Numbered from the stretch's first letter, positions 32,975 to 41,959 are shown. The stretch: 64,000 nt of DNA from Octadecabacter arcticus 238 (GCF_000155735.2 NC_020908.1:4208501-4272500); one strand, 5' to 3'. The notes: generated from the sequence alone by a model not told the origin. Numbers and translations are program-made.

Positions 32975-33418
32975 ATGACCCAAAAAAAGAACATCGCATT
33001 TATTAAAGCCCAGTGGCATGCAGACATTGTAGATCAATCCCTGATCGGATTTCGTGAACAGCACGGCGACGCGAACAGTCAGATCGATGTCTATGACGTG
33101 CCAGGTGCATTCGAGATGCCATTGCTCGCCAAACGATTGGCAAGTTCCGGCAGATACTCGGCGGTGGTATGTGCAGCGTTTGTCGTTGACGGTGGCATTT
33201 ACCGGCACGATTTTGTCTCCCAGGCAGTCGTTGATGGCTTGATGCGCGTTCAACTGGATACAGACGTGCCAGTTTTTTCGGTTTCGCTGACACCCCATAA
33301 TTTTCAAGACACCAATGACTACAAAGCCTTCTTCAAAAAACACTTTCTAAAAAAGGGGCAAGAAGCAGCTGAAGCTGTTCACATGATGGTCAGCCTCGGC
33401 CACATTGGAAGGCATTGA
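32975..33418 (+). CDS. ribH: 6,7-dimethyl-8-ribityllumazine synthase, type II (RibH2-like)
   Basis: 147 residues from ATG 32975; the frame open to 32939 precedes it without a ribosome binding site. Segments: NIAFIKAQWHADIVDQSLIG, YDVPGAFEMPLLAKRLA, VCAAFVVDGGIYRHDFVSQA, VFSVSLTPHNFQ and FLKKGQEAAEA. They match the RibH2 group known from Brucella and rhizobia rather than the usual RibH1 (which has a GAFE...VIRGxTxHfdyV layout). Joins ribulose-derived dihydroxybutanone phosphate to the pyrimidine in riboflavin synthesis. It stands alone behind an FMN riboswitch, with no other rib gene nearby. Confidence 0.9.
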   Translation: MTQKKNIAFIKAQWHADIVDQSLIGFREQHGDANSQIDVYDVPGAFEMPLLAKRLASSGRYSAVVCAAFVVDGGIYRHDFVSQAVVDGLMRVQLDTDVPVFSVSLTPHNFQDTNDYKAFFKKHFLKKGQEAAEAVHMMVSLGHIGRH

Positions 33419-33715
33419 AGTCGCGCACATGATACGCAAACGGCAATTCGACCTCTCTGGTCAATCCACATTTCAACAGTTCGCGGCACTCGCTGGATAG
33501 CTATTTCCAAAGTTATCGGTCATTCCGTCGTGAGCTGAAAATTGTGACAGAACCACACAATCAGCATGTGCAAAAGCTTGATCGGCCCCCGTCCATCGCC
33601 ATATTGTGCTATATTTGGAATAGTGTCGCCCAATTAACCCACTGGATAGCGTGCCGGAGTTCCAGATAGGTTCGTGGTGATCCCGGGTATCCGGGCAACA
33701 CACCGGAGAGGCCAA
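33419..33715. other. intergenic region between ribH and doxX-like gene
   Basis: No gene supported. Around 33595-33625 the sequence TTGTGCTATATTTGGAATAG could contain a promoter for the DoxX operon. A minus-strand 80-codon frame has no supporting features. Confidence 0.35.
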
Positions 33716-34126
33716 ATGCCATCTGTTCTGAACTACGCTGCGCCCCTAGGGCGGTTCCTTCTTTCCCTCATCTTCATCATTTCCGGTCTGGGCAAAATCG
33801 CAGGATATGCTGGTGCCGCGCAATATATGCAGGCGATGGGCGTGCCAACTGGGCTTCTTCCAGTCGTGATCCTGACTGAGGTCGCCTGCGGTATCGCGCT
33901 TCTTGTCGGCTGGCAGGCGCGGATCGCCGCGTTTCTGTTGGCGGGTTTCAGCCTTTTGTCCGGTATCCTGTTTCACCTGATCCCTGCAGGTGGCCTTGAA
34001 GGCATGGCCGCACAGGCCGAAATCACCAGCTTTCTGAAGAATGTCGCCATTGCCGGGGGCTTGCTGATGGTGACCGGTACCGGTGCAGGTGGTCTGTCAC
34101 TGGACGCGCGGCGCACCGGTTCGTGA
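33716..34126 (+). CDS. DoxX-family membrane protein
   Basis: 136 residues from ATG 33716 (GGAGAGG nine bases upstream). Four predicted membrane helices typical of DoxX/SURF4-like proteins: LGRFLLSLIFIISGLGKIAG, VVILTEVACGIALLVGW, IAAFLLAGFSLLSGILFHLI and LKNVAIAGGLLMV. DoxX proteins are often linked to oxidative-stress or thiosulfate/quinone metabolism, but function here is unknown. First gene of a GC-rich cluster with CDGSH and pirin genes. Confidence 0.88.
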   Translation: MPSVLNYAAPLGRFLLSLIFIISGLGKIAGYAGAAQYMQAMGVPTGLLPVVILTEVACGIALLVGWQARIAAFLLAGFSLLSGILFHLIPAGGLEGMAAQAEITSFLKNVAIAGGLLMVTGTGAGGLSLDARRTGS

Positions 34127-34219
34127 TCCATCTGGCTGGCCTTGCCGTGCATTCCGGCGAACGCCTTGCGGGCCACATTCTGCCCATCCTCAGCCAAACC
34201 CCAAGCCAGGAGAAATCCC

Positions 34220-34861
34220 ATGACTGAAGAAGTTGTCAAAGGCCTCGATGTCACCATTCGCTTCGACGCCAGCCGCTGTATCCACTCGCGCGGATGCGTG
34301 CTTGGCCACCCCGAGATCTATGTGCCGAATGTTCAGGGCGAATGGATCCACCCTGATGCTGCAAGCGCGGACACGGTGATGCTGACGGCGCTGAACTGCC
34401 CGTCGGGCGCGATCCGAGTCGCGAGCAATGACGGCACAGCCCATTCCGATGCGCCACCGGTCGTCAATACGGTGCGGGTGCGCGAAAACGGCCCCCTCGC
34501 CATCGAGGCTGACCTGTCGATCCGGGGTCAGGCGCAGGCCACCCCGCGCGCCACCCTGTGCCGTTGCGGCCAGTCGCAGAACAAGCCGTTTTGTGACGGT
34601 GCCCACGCTGCCGTAGGTTTCGCCGCCACAGGCGAGCCCGCAGCCAAGGATTTCACCGCCCTTGAGGTTCGCAATGGCCCGCTCAACGTCCAGCCTCTGC
34701 CGAATGGTCCGCTGCTGGTGACCGGCAATCTGGAGGTGGTCTCGGGCACTGGACGCACGACCGACAAGGTGACCAAGACGGCGCTTTGCCGCTGCGGCCA
34801 GTCGAAGAACAAGCCCTATTGCGACGGCAGCCATGTCGCTGCTGGCTTCGAGGCAGAATGA
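34220..34861 (+). CDS. CDGSH iron-sulfur domain protein with N-terminal ferredoxin-like domain
   Basis: 213 residues from ATG 34220 with AGGAGA upstream. The N-terminal Fer4_19-type domain has RCIHSRGCVLGHPEIY and ALNCPSGAIRVAS. Two CDGSH (MitoNEET-type) motifs follow: LCRCGQSQNKPFCDGAHA (about 113-130) and LCRCGQSKNKPYCDGSHV (about 188-205). Each supplies three Cys and one His for a 2Fe-2S cluster. Likely an electron-transfer or iron-sulfur/redox-sensing protein. Its stop overlaps the pirin start. Confidence 0.9.
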   Translation: MTEEVVKGLDVTIRFDASRCIHSRGCVLGHPEIYVPNVQGEWIHPDAASADTVMLTALNCPSGAIRVASNDGTAHSDAPPVVNTVRVRENGPLAIEADLSIRGQAQATPRATLCRCGQSQNKPFCDGAHAAVGFAATGEPAAKDFTALEVRNGPLNVQPLPNGPLLVTGNLEVVSGTGRTTDKVTKTALCRCGQSKNKPYCDGSHVAAGFEAE

Positions 34862-35697
34862 GATCCATGACCAAGCTACGCCCCATCGTCGCCCGTGCAC
34901 GTGGTCATCAGCACGGGCCGATCAACCGCCTGATCAGCCCCGACGATCTGGGCGACAGGCTGAAACCTTTCATCTTCCTCGATTTCTTCAATGCCGAGAT
35001 CGAACCCGGCTTCGGATTCGGCATGCATCCCCATTCCGGGATCGCAACGCTGACCTGGCAACCCGGAACCGATGTCCGCTATTCGGACACCACCGGGCAG
35101 AACGGCATCCTGAAGGCGGGCGGACTGGAATGGATGAACGCAGGCGGCGGGGCCTGGCATCAGGGCAGCCTGATGGGTTCGGGCCGGGTGACCGGCTTTC
35201 AGCTTTGGGTCGCCATGCCACCGGGCGTCGAGGATGGTCCGTCCTCTGGCCAGTATATCCCGCCTGCGGACGTGGCCCAGACCCCAATTCCCGGCGGCAC
35301 CCTGCGCGTGCTGCTGGGCGAGATCGGCAAAGAAGCGGGGCGCGTGGCAAGCCCGATTACGTCGCAACAGGACATGACCTATCTGGTTGTAACCCTGTCG
35401 CCCGGGTCTCGCTGGTCCTTCACGCCACCTGAGGCGCATAGCACAGCCTTTGCCTTTGTATTTTCGGGTGCAGCCAATGTGCAGGGTGAGGCGGGAGGTG
35501 CGTCGCTGATGGTTCTCGGCGACAAGGGCGATATCGTCGTTGAAACGACGGATCAACCGGCCGAAGTGCTGATCGGGACAGCTGCCCCGCATCCCTATCC
35601 GCTGGTCTTGGGGCCAAGCTCGGTCCACACCAATGCGGCCTCTCTAGCCGCTGCGCAGACGCGCATTCGGCAGATCAGGCCCAATCTGCCGAAGTAA
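34858..35697 (+). CDS. pirin-family protein
   Basis: 279 residues (ATG 34858 overlapping the CDGSH gene stop; ATG 34867 is an alternative). Cupin fold with the metal ligands in GMHPHSGIATLTW (two His), and the later Glu and His in MNAGGGAWHQG. The second cupin includes SPGSRWSFTPPEAHSTAFAF. Bacterial pirins include quercetin 2,3-dioxygenases and redox regulators; activity here is not predictable. Cotranscribed with DoxX and CDGSH genes. Confidence 0.9.
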   Translation: MRSMTKLRPIVARARGHQHGPINRLISPDDLGDRLKPFIFLDFFNAEIEPGFGFGMHPHSGIATLTWQPGTDVRYSDTTGQNGILKAGGLEWMNAGGGAWHQGSLMGSGRVTGFQLWVAMPPGVEDGPSSGQYIPPADVAQTPIPGGTLRVLLGEIGKEAGRVASPITSQQDMTYLVVTLSPGSRWSFTPPEAHSTAFAFVFSGAANVQGEAGGASLMVLGDKGDIVVETTDQPAEVLIGTAAPHPYPLVLGPSSVHTNAASLAAAQTRIRQIRPNLPK

Positions 35698-35710
35698 GGT
35701 TTGAACGGGG

Positions 35711-36604
35711 TCACTCGGCCGCGCCGAACACCTTCAGAGATTTCTGCACGAAATCCAGAAAGATGCGTGTCTTGACCGTATGCACCTTTGTCGCGGTGAC
35801 GGCATAGATGGGAACCGGCCTGATCGACCAGTCGGGCAGGACGGCAACCAGATCGCCCTGCGCAAGATACGGCGAGGCCATCACCTCGTCTGCCGCCGCG
35901 ATCCCCAGCCCGGCAGCGGCAAGCCGCAGGACAATTCCGGGCGCATTGGCTTGCACAGGGCCATGCACGGAGATTTCCTCCGTTTCATCGCCACGATGCA
36001 GGACCCAAGGCAGGGGCTCGCCGGACGACACGCTGAGGCATCGATGCACAGCCAGATCCAGAGGCGTCAGGGGTGTCCCAGCCGCTGCCAGATATGCGGG
36101 GCTGGCATAAAGCCCGCGGCGCGCGGTGATCAGTTTGCGCGCATAAAGATAGGGTTCGCGGGGCATACCGATGCGGATCGCCACATCCACGCCCTCGGCC
36201 ATTATGTCGGCGCGGCGCGGATTGAGGTCCAGATGAAGATCGATCTCGGGGTGGCGCTCGCAAAACTCCACGATGACTGGCGCCAGAAAGGTCGTCGCAA
36301 AATCCGGTGTCACCGAGATGCGCAGGGTTCCGCGCGGGCGTCGGGTCAACTCGGAAAGCTCTGCCCGCGCGCCACGTGCCGCCTCCACGATTTCCTCGCA
36401 GCGTGACAGGAACAGGGCCCCCGCTTCGGTGAGGTCAACCCGTCGCGTCGTGCGGACCAGAAGCTGGGTGCCAAGCCCCGCCTCAAGTTCGGCAATCCGC
36501 CGCGAAAGGGTTGATGCGGGTATGCCCAATCGGGCCGCAGCCTGACTGAAATTTCGGGTCCGGGCCACTTCGACAAAGTGGGCGATGTCGCGCATGTCGT
36601 CCAA
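35711..36604 (-). CDS. LysR-family transcriptional regulator
   Basis: 297 residues. N-terminal winged helix: MRDIAHFVEVARTRNFSQAA, ARLGIPASTLSRRIAELEAG, LGTQLLVRTTRRVDLTEAG. C-terminal substrate-binding domain typical of the CrgA-like subgroup (RGTLRISVTPDF, GVDVAIRIG, GIVLRLAAAGLGIAAADEV). It converges with the pirin gene and is divergent from the isochorismatase-like gene, so it probably controls the latter and perhaps the whole cluster through the 113-bp gap 36605-36717. Confidence 0.92.
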   Translation of the reverse strand: MDDMRDIAHFVEVARTRNFSQAAARLGIPASTLSRRIAELEAGLGTQLLVRTTRRVDLTEAGALFLSRCEEIVEAARGARAELSELTRRPRGTLRISVTPDFATTFLAPVIVEFCERHPEIDLHLDLNPRRADIMAEGVDVAIRIGMPREPYLYARKLITARRGLYASPAYLAAAGTPLTPLDLAVHRCLSVSSGEPLPWVLHRGDETEEISVHGPVQANAPGIVLRLAAAGLGIAAADEVMASPYLAQGDLVAVLPDWSIRPVPIYAVTATKVHTVKTRIFLDFVQKSLKVFGAAE

Positions 36605-36717
36605 CTTATTATCCCCTCAATGGCATACTGTAAGACAAGAAGATAACTTACATTCATCTGTGGCGCAATCTACGTTCCTGTCATGGCCTTGAACGGCATG
36701 AAAGGAAGAACCAGACC

Positions 36718-37488
36718 ATGCAGGACACTCAACTTACACTCGGCAGACGCGGCTTTATGGCGGGCACTGCTGTCGTCGCCGCCACCACTGCGCTGACCGG
36801 CCTTGCCGGACCCACCGCAGCCCAGACACTAACCCAACCAATGGAGACTAAAATGCGCCCTGAAATCGGCCATCGCGCCCTGACTACTGAAAATACTGTC
36901 CTCCTCCTTGTTGACCATCAGGTCGGCACCATCGGCTGGGCCGGTGAGCTTGCTTCCGAAGAGGAACGCAACCAACTGAAGATGTGGACCCTCACCATCG
37001 CTCGCTTTGCAAAGTCGGCTGGGATGTCGATAGTACTAACTTCGAGCTTAGAGACCGAGGATCAGGGACCGCTGTTCCCTGAGCTGGAAGACATCATGCC
37101 CGAGGAATATGCCGCCCGCATCCAGCGCCAAGGCGTCATCAATGCCTGGGACGATCCCGCTTTGGCCGATGCTGTGCGAGCGCCCGGCAAGAAAAACCTC
37201 CTAATCGGAGGCGTGACTACGGATGTTTGCCTAGTGCCACCCGCGCTATCAGCGAAAGATGAAGGCTTCAACGTGGTGGCCCTAGTCGATATCTCTGCAG
37301 CAACGACGAAACTTGGTGCACAGACCAGTCTGACGCTGCTGAACAATGCGGGGATCGACCAGATGGTTGTGACGTCGATTATCACCTCGATGCTAGGTGA
37401 CTACAAGAGCCCAGCATCGGGCGCCTTCTTTGAGGCGATGGGCAAAGAGGGCGTGTTCGAAGCCTATGCCAAGGGCAACCTGCGCTAA
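36718..37488 (+). CDS. isochorismatase-like cysteine hydrolase with Tat signal
   Basis: 256 residues from ATG 36718. A twin-arginine signal is evident: LGRRGFMAGTAVVAATTALTG, ending near AAQ. The hydrolase domain has the catalytic triad pattern: LLLVDHQVG (Asp), a Lys in RAPGKKNLLIGG, and the nucleophile Cys in TTDVCLVPPAL. It belongs to the YcaC-like group. Internal ATG codons at 36841 and 36853 lie just after the signal, the second with GGAG six bases upstream, so a cytoplasmic form may also be made. The stop overlaps the next start by one base. Confidence 0.9.
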   Translation: MQDTQLTLGRRGFMAGTAVVAATTALTGLAGPTAAQTLTQPMETKMRPEIGHRALTTENTVLLLVDHQVGTIGWAGELASEEERNQLKMWTLTIARFAKSAGMSIVLTSSLETEDQGPLFPELEDIMPEEYAARIQRQGVINAWDDPALADAVRAPGKKNLLIGGVTTDVCLVPPALSAKDEGFNVVALVDISAATTKLGAQTSLTLLNNAGIDQMVVTSIITSMLGDYKSPASGAFFEAMGKEGVFEAYAKGNLR

Positions 37489-37739
37489 TGGCCGCGCCCG
37501 ACCCCACGGGAGCAACCCCTTCTGCGGCGGCGCGACCGCCGCGGAAGGTCAAGCAGATCGCCCTCGCCTTTGTCGTAGTCTACCCCTTGGTCACGGTTCT
37601 GAACACCATAATCGCCCCTCAGATCAGCTTCATCCCACAACCTCTGCGCGGCATCCTGATCGTGCTGTGCATGGCCACGGTGCTGACCTACGTTCTGCCC
37701 TGGACTAGCAAGAAAGCTGCGCACTGGCTCGGCTGCTAA
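37488..37739 (+). CDS. small two-helix membrane protein
   Basis: 83 residues, ATG 37488 overlapping the preceding TAA (TAATG), so translation is coupled. After a proline/alanine-rich basic head there are two hydrophobic helices: IALAFVVVYPLVTVLNTIIA and LRGILIVLCMATVLTYVLP. It resembles small membrane partners often encoded next to YcaC-like hydrolases. Function unknown. Confidence 0.75.
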   Translation: MAAPDPTGATPSAAARPPRKVKQIALAFVVVYPLVTVLNTIIAPQISFIPQPLRGILIVLCMATVLTYVLPWTSKKAAHWLGC

Positions 37740-37979
37740 ACCTTCCGTAAACAAGATCTCTTCTGACTCGGAACCGGGTAAAAATCACGGGTTTTCGGTA
37801 TCAGGTCTAAAGTCTGGTTCTGGAGATCACCCAAGTTTGGCTGATCATCCGCTCAGGGCTGTGAGTGACGGTCGACCCTAAAGGCCGAAGGTCTCAAGAG
37901 AGCTCGCAGCCGCCATTGGAATGTTTTTGATGCATGACCGGTCTGGGTGGGCGAACGACTAAAGCCGCGCGCCCAGTGT
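37740..37979. other. intergenic region
   Basis: No gene or RNA recognised. Around 37780-37800, GGGTAAAAATCACGGGTTTT may relate to termination of the upstream operon, but no convincing hairpin is seen. Confidence 0.3.
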
Positions 37980-38612
37980 TCAGATGTCGATCTTCTCGGA
38001 GATGCTCAACGCATCTTCAAGTTCGACGCCCAAGTAACGCACTGTACTGTCGACCTTGGTGTGACAAAGCAATAATTGTACGGCACGCAGATTTCCCGTT
38101 TTGCGGTAGATCTCAGCAGCCTTCGTGCGGCGCATCGAATGTGTACCATATCCGCTTGGCTCTAAACCAATTGCTGTGACCCAGTCTCGCACCAATCGCC
38201 CATATTGGCGAGTTGAGATGTGCGGACGGTCATGTAACCGGCTGGGAAACATGAAGCCACAGCCGCTCATTTCAGGCATGAATACCCAATTCTCTATGGA
38301 TTCACGGGTGTTTTCCGTGAGTTAAAACTGAACAGGCCGATTTGTCTTGCTCTGAATTACTGATGCCCGCTCTCGAACCCGGTCAGCAGTGACAAGATCA
38401 GTCACTTTGAGCCGCACCAGGTCGCAGCCACGCAATTTACTATCGATTGCCATGTTGAACAGCGCGACATCGCGCAGGTTGCCAGTGATTTCGAGACGGG
38501 TCCGGATTGCCCAAACTTGTTTCGGTAACAACGGACGTTTCTGACCGATGATGCGACCTTTATTCCATGTTTTGCGCTTTGGGGTGACGCCGGGAAGTTG
38601 GACTTTTGGCAT
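37980..38612 (-). pseudogene. tyrosine recombinase/integrase with an in-frame TAA
   Basis: From minus-strand ATG 38612 (GGAGGG upstream) the frame reads GRIIGQKRPLLPKQVWAIRT, RDVALFNMAIDSKLRGCDLV (first catalytic Arg), then SKTNRPVQF followed by TAA at 38324-38322. It then continues in the same frame LTENTRES, GYGTHSMRRTKAAEIYRKTG (H-x-x-R), LLLCHTKVDSTVRYLG (final His and Tyr) to the true stop at 37980. The usual residue at the stop is Glu (GAA), so a single G-to-T change explains it. The restored protein is about 210 residues with all catalytic residues. Upstream 38613-38867 has no gene. Confidence 0.85.
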
Positions 38613-38867
38613 GATTTGCCCTCCATGACGCCCTCCAAACCCATACATCAGCACTGTGCCGACGTTGAACCCTAACACTGTCTGCAACGGCCGCTTCAGA
38701 TTTTGAAGGCAATTAAGCAATGCTGCGTAGGCATCAGGCCGCTCAGAGCCCTCTTTACCGATTTGCTGCCTCGCAGCGAATGTCTCGAAACGGGAAATCA
38801 ATACAATGGCATTCGGACGCCTACCTGAAAGCAATCCTCTGCATGGCTTCCGTCGCTGCAATCCGCC
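38613..38867. other. intergenic or degraded region
   Basis: No gene supported. Frames on both strands lack ribosome binding sites. It lies between the integrase start and an orphan gene fragment. Confidence 0.3.
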
Positions 38868-38993
38868 CTAATCTTTCCAAAGCTGCACCAGCACCGCATC
38901 GTCCATGGTCACCGATTGCAGATCGTTCGGGAAAACCCCGCCACGCACATCTGCGATATATTCGCCATACGCCGCGATGCGTTCGTCTTGCAT
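38868..38993 (-). pseudogene. orphan C-terminal gene fragment cut by the IS21 element
   Basis: A minus-strand frame of about 41 codons (MQDERIAAYGEYIADVRGGV, then FPNDLQSVTMDD and VLVQLWKD, stop at 38868-38870) looks like the C-terminus of a real protein. It runs up to the left end of IS21 at 38998. The DVRGGVFP segment is loosely reminiscent of ketopantoate hydroxymethyltransferase (PanB) tails, but this is too weak to name. The rest of the gene is not at the other side of the IS, so a rearrangement occurred after insertion. Confidence 0.4.
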
Positions 38994-39115
38994 CCGGTGA
39001 GAACGGCAGTGCAAAAGTGAGCCACGGAAGTGGCAGGATTATCTTGCTGCAGGCAAAGTAAAACTTTGCCACTTTAGTCTTTTCTGTTTTCAGGGAGGGC
39101 GGGAGTATTTTCAGC

Positions 39116-40603
39116 GTGGAACTTTACAGAAAGGTCCGCCTCGCACGTCGAGGTGGCATGAGTGAACGAGCAGCAGCCGTTCATTTTGGGATATCGCGCG
39201 CGAGCGTGAAGAAGATGATGAGCTTTTCGGTTCCGCCCGGATATCAACGAACTGCGAAGATCAAGCGGCCCAAGCTTGATGGCTTTACCGGCTTCATTGA
39301 TCAATGGCTGCAAGACGATCTCAGCCGGAACCGTAAGCAACGCCACACGGCCAAGCGCATTTTTGAACGTCTGCGGGACGAGCATCAATTTCGAGGCGGG
39401 CAAACCACGGTCAAGAACTATGTCCGGGAACATGGCCGCCACCATCGAGAGATGTTTGTCCCACTGGCACATGCGCCTGGCCACGCTCAGGCGGATTTTG
39501 GCGAAGCGATGGTCGTGATCGGCGGTGTGGAGCAGAAGGCACATTTCTTTGCACTGGATCTGCCCTACAGCGACGCATGCTTTGTGCGTGCTTATCCTGC
39601 AGCGGTCTCCGAGGCCTGGGTTGATGGCCATGTCCATGCCTTTGCCTTCTTCGGGCGGGTGCCGCAGTCGGTTCTCTACGACAACGACCGGTGCCTTGTT
39701 GCGAAGATCCTGCCAGACGGTTCACGCAAGCGGACCAAACTGTTCAGCGGGTTTCTGTCGCATTACTTCATCCAGGATCGTTATGGTCGCCCGGGCAAGG
39801 GCAACGATAAAGGCGCCGTTGAGGGTCTGGTCGGATATGCCCGGCGCAACTTCATGGTGCCCATCCCTCATTTTGCCACGTGGGAGGCATTCAATCTTTG
39901 GCTGGAAGAGCAATGCCGCAAGCGCCAGAACGATGTCTTGCGCGGGCATAGCGACAGCATCGGGCAACGCTTGGCCCGCGATCTTGAGGCCATGATGGAT
40001 CTGCCAGCATCTCCGTTCGATGCCTGTGATCAGGCCAGCGGCCAAGTGAACTCGCAAGCATTGGTGCGCTATAAAACCAACGATTATTCCGTTCCGGTTG
40101 CCTATGGCCATCGTGACGTCTGGCTACGCGGCTATGTCGATCAGGTTGTGATTGGCTGTGGTGGCGACGTCATTGCCCGCCACCCAAGGTGCTGGGACCG
40201 CGAAGACATGGTCTTTGACCCGATCCACTACTTGCCCCTGCTGGAGCAGAAGGCGGGCGCATTGGATCAAGCCGCCCCTTTGGCGGGCTGGGACTTGCCG
40301 GACGAATTTGCGACCCTGCGCCGCTTGATGGAAGCCCGAATGATCAAGGCGGGGCGGCGTGAGTATGTACAGGTCTTGCGGCTGCTGGAGACCTTCGAGA
40401 TGGGGGACCTGCACATCGCCATCAAAAACGCGCTGCGCATGGGCGCAATTGGCTTTGATGCCGTCAAACATCTTGTGCTTTGCCAAGTCGAGCAGCGGCC
40501 ACCCAAGCTGGATCTGGATGTCTATCCCTATCTGCCCAAGGCCAATGTCGGCACAACATCTGCAGCCAGTTACATGTCCTTGATGCGGGGGCAATCAGCA
40601 TGA
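39116..40603 (+). CDS. istA: IS21 transposase IstA
   Basis: 495 residues from GTG 39116. N-terminal HTH (AVHFGISRASVKKMMSFS), rve-type DDE domain with GHAQADFGEAMVVI (Asp), SVLYDN and GNDKGAVEGLVGYARRN (Glu), and the C-terminal Mu-like domain (RYKTNDYSVPVAYGHRDV). Intact, and overlaps istB by 4 bases, the usual arrangement for coupled translation of the ATPase helper. Confidence 0.93.
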   Translation: MELYRKVRLARRGGMSERAAAVHFGISRASVKKMMSFSVPPGYQRTAKIKRPKLDGFTGFIDQWLQDDLSRNRKQRHTAKRIFERLRDEHQFRGGQTTVKNYVREHGRHHREMFVPLAHAPGHAQADFGEAMVVIGGVEQKAHFFALDLPYSDACFVRAYPAAVSEAWVDGHVHAFAFFGRVPQSVLYDNDRCLVAKILPDGSRKRTKLFSGFLSHYFIQDRYGRPGKGNDKGAVEGLVGYARRNFMVPIPHFATWEAFNLWLEEQCRKRQNDVLRGHSDSIGQRLARDLEAMMDLPASPFDACDQASGQVNSQALVRYKTNDYSVPVAYGHRDVWLRGYVDQVVIGCGGDVIARHPRCWDREDMVFDPIHYLPLLEQKAGALDQAAPLAGWDLPDEFATLRRLMEARMIKAGRREYVQVLRLLETFEMGDLHIAIKNALRMGAIGFDAVKHLVLCQVEQRPPKLDLDVYPYLPKANVGTTSAASYMSLMRGQSA

Positions 40604-41364
40604 CTGAAGCTCCCCAAATCCTTCTGGACCACCGCCTCAAATCGCTGCGGCTGCCGACCGTTCTGCGGGAATACAGCAAACTGGCCAAGCAAGCCGCAGC
40701 TGAGGGACTGGACCATGTGCAATTCCTTGCACGTCTAATCGAACTGGAGATGATTGACCGGGAACGCAGGATGATCGAGCGCAGGATCAAAGCCGCAAAG
40801 TTCCCAGCCGTTAAAAGTCTGGACAGCTTCGATTTCAAGGCGATCCCCGCCCTGAACAAGATGCAGGTGCTGGAGTTGGCGCGTTGCGAATGGATCGAAC
40901 GGCGTGAGAATGTCATCTCGCTTGGCCCCTCGGGCACCGGCAAGACCCATGTCGCCTTGGGCCTTGGCCTATCAGCATGCCAGAAAGGCATGTCCGTTGG
41001 ATTTGTCACCGCCGCCGCACTCGTCCATGAGCTGATGGAGGCCAGAGACGAACGCAGACTGCTACGGCTTCAAAAGCAGATGGTGGGTTACAAGCTGCTG
41101 ATCATCGACGAGTTGGGCTTTGTGCCACTGAGCAAAACCGGCGCTGAGCTGCTGTTTGAATTGATCTCCCAACGCTACGAGCGCGGATCCACGCTAATCA
41201 CAAGCAACCTGCCATTCGACGAATGGACAGAAACATTTGGGTCAGAACGCCTGACAGGCGCACTCCTCGACCGCCTGACCCACCACGTCAACATCCTAGA
41301 GATGAATGGCGAAAGCTACCGCCTTGGTCAGAGTAAGGCGCGTCAGGCAACGCCCAAAACCTGA
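40600..41364 (+). CDS. istB: IS21 helper ATPase IstB
   Basis: 254 residues from ATG 40600. DnaA/DnaC-like AAA+ ATPase: Walker A LGPSGTGKTHVALGLG, Walker B KLLIIDELGFVPLS, sensor-1 STLITSNLPFDEW and arginine finger region GSERLTGALLDRLTHH. The N-terminal helical part (RLPTVLREYSKLAKQAAAEG) binds IstA/DNA. Assembles the transposition complex with IstA. Confidence 0.93.
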   Translation: MTEAPQILLDHRLKSLRLPTVLREYSKLAKQAAAEGLDHVQFLARLIELEMIDRERRMIERRIKAAKFPAVKSLDSFDFKAIPALNKMQVLELARCEWIERRENVISLGPSGTGKTHVALGLGLSACQKGMSVGFVTAAALVHELMEARDERRLLRLQKQMVGYKLLIIDELGFVPLSKTGAELLFELISQRYERGSTLITSNLPFDEWTETFGSERLTGALLDRLTHHVNILEMNGESYRLGQSKARQATPKT

Positions 41365-41536
41365 ACCTCAATCAGCATAGATTGGCCCTGACGGGCCAAA
41401 GCATCCGGGCAAACGCCAGCTATATGACAAGCGCAGCTGCCCGGATGCTGGCGCTCGTCTATACGCTGATTGTCCCAACCCCAAAGTGGCAACATTTTGC
41501 GCTGACCTTTGGCTCACTTTTACTCTGCCGTTGACA

Positions 41537-41889
41537 GGTGCCAGATGTGGGACATGCTCGGCAAGATATCGGTCAATCATGTCTTTGAACCTTGGCGCTT
41601 CGCGCAGTTCGCTGCGATCACCTAGCGGATCACGCCCCTCGTCGATTTCCCGACGTAGCTCCCGCGCGCGTTCGCGGGCGGCCGTGGCACTCCACTCCGG
41701 CCAACGTCCAATTGCCATCCGGCGCTGGCGTCCTGCAAAGCGGTAATCCAACACGAACGACCGAGACCCCGAGCGTAAGGTGCGAATGGAGAGCCCCCGG
41801 ATCTCGGTGTCAAACACCTGATAATCCCGATCTTCTTCCGGGATCATGTCCCTCACAGTTTTTTCGTTCAAACGCAGTCGTTTAACCAT
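41537..41889 (-). pseudogene. phage-type integrase, N-terminal part, cut by IS21
   Basis: Minus-strand ATG 41889 has AAGGAG upstream. The fragment contains the arm-binding (DUF4102-like) domain: MVKRLRLNEKTVRDMIP, VFDTEIRGLSIRTLRSGSR, GRQRRMAIGRWPEWSATAAR, REIDEGRDPLGDRSE, and the start of the SAM-like core-binding domain FKDMIDRYLAEHVPHLAP. At 41536/41537 it meets the right end of IS21 and the catalytic domain is missing. This was probably the integrase of the element carrying the genes at 42490-45740, given its position and the repeats between them. Confidence 0.85.
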
Positions 41890-41959
41890 ATGTATTTCTC
41901 CTTCTGCCACAGACACATGCGTAGATTCGCAGACCTATCAAGCGAAGCATGGGCCTTTG

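Larger units (their letters stand above)
38998..41536 (+). mobile_element. IS21-family insertion sequence (complete, istA-istB)
   Basis: The termini are inverted: TGAGAACGGCAGTGCAAAAG at the left (38998 on) and the complement of the right end, TGTCAACGGCAGAGTAAAAG (ending 41536), both followed by TGAGCCA. The 2.54-kb element contains intact istA and istB. Flanking bases do not form a direct repeat, and the sequences on either side belong to different broken genes. The element has therefore taken part in a deletion or recombination. Confidence 0.85.

Noticed and set aside
38868..38993. Identification as panB 3' end
   Set aside because: Only a short DVRGGVFP-like similarity; too weak to name, so listed as an orphan fragment.
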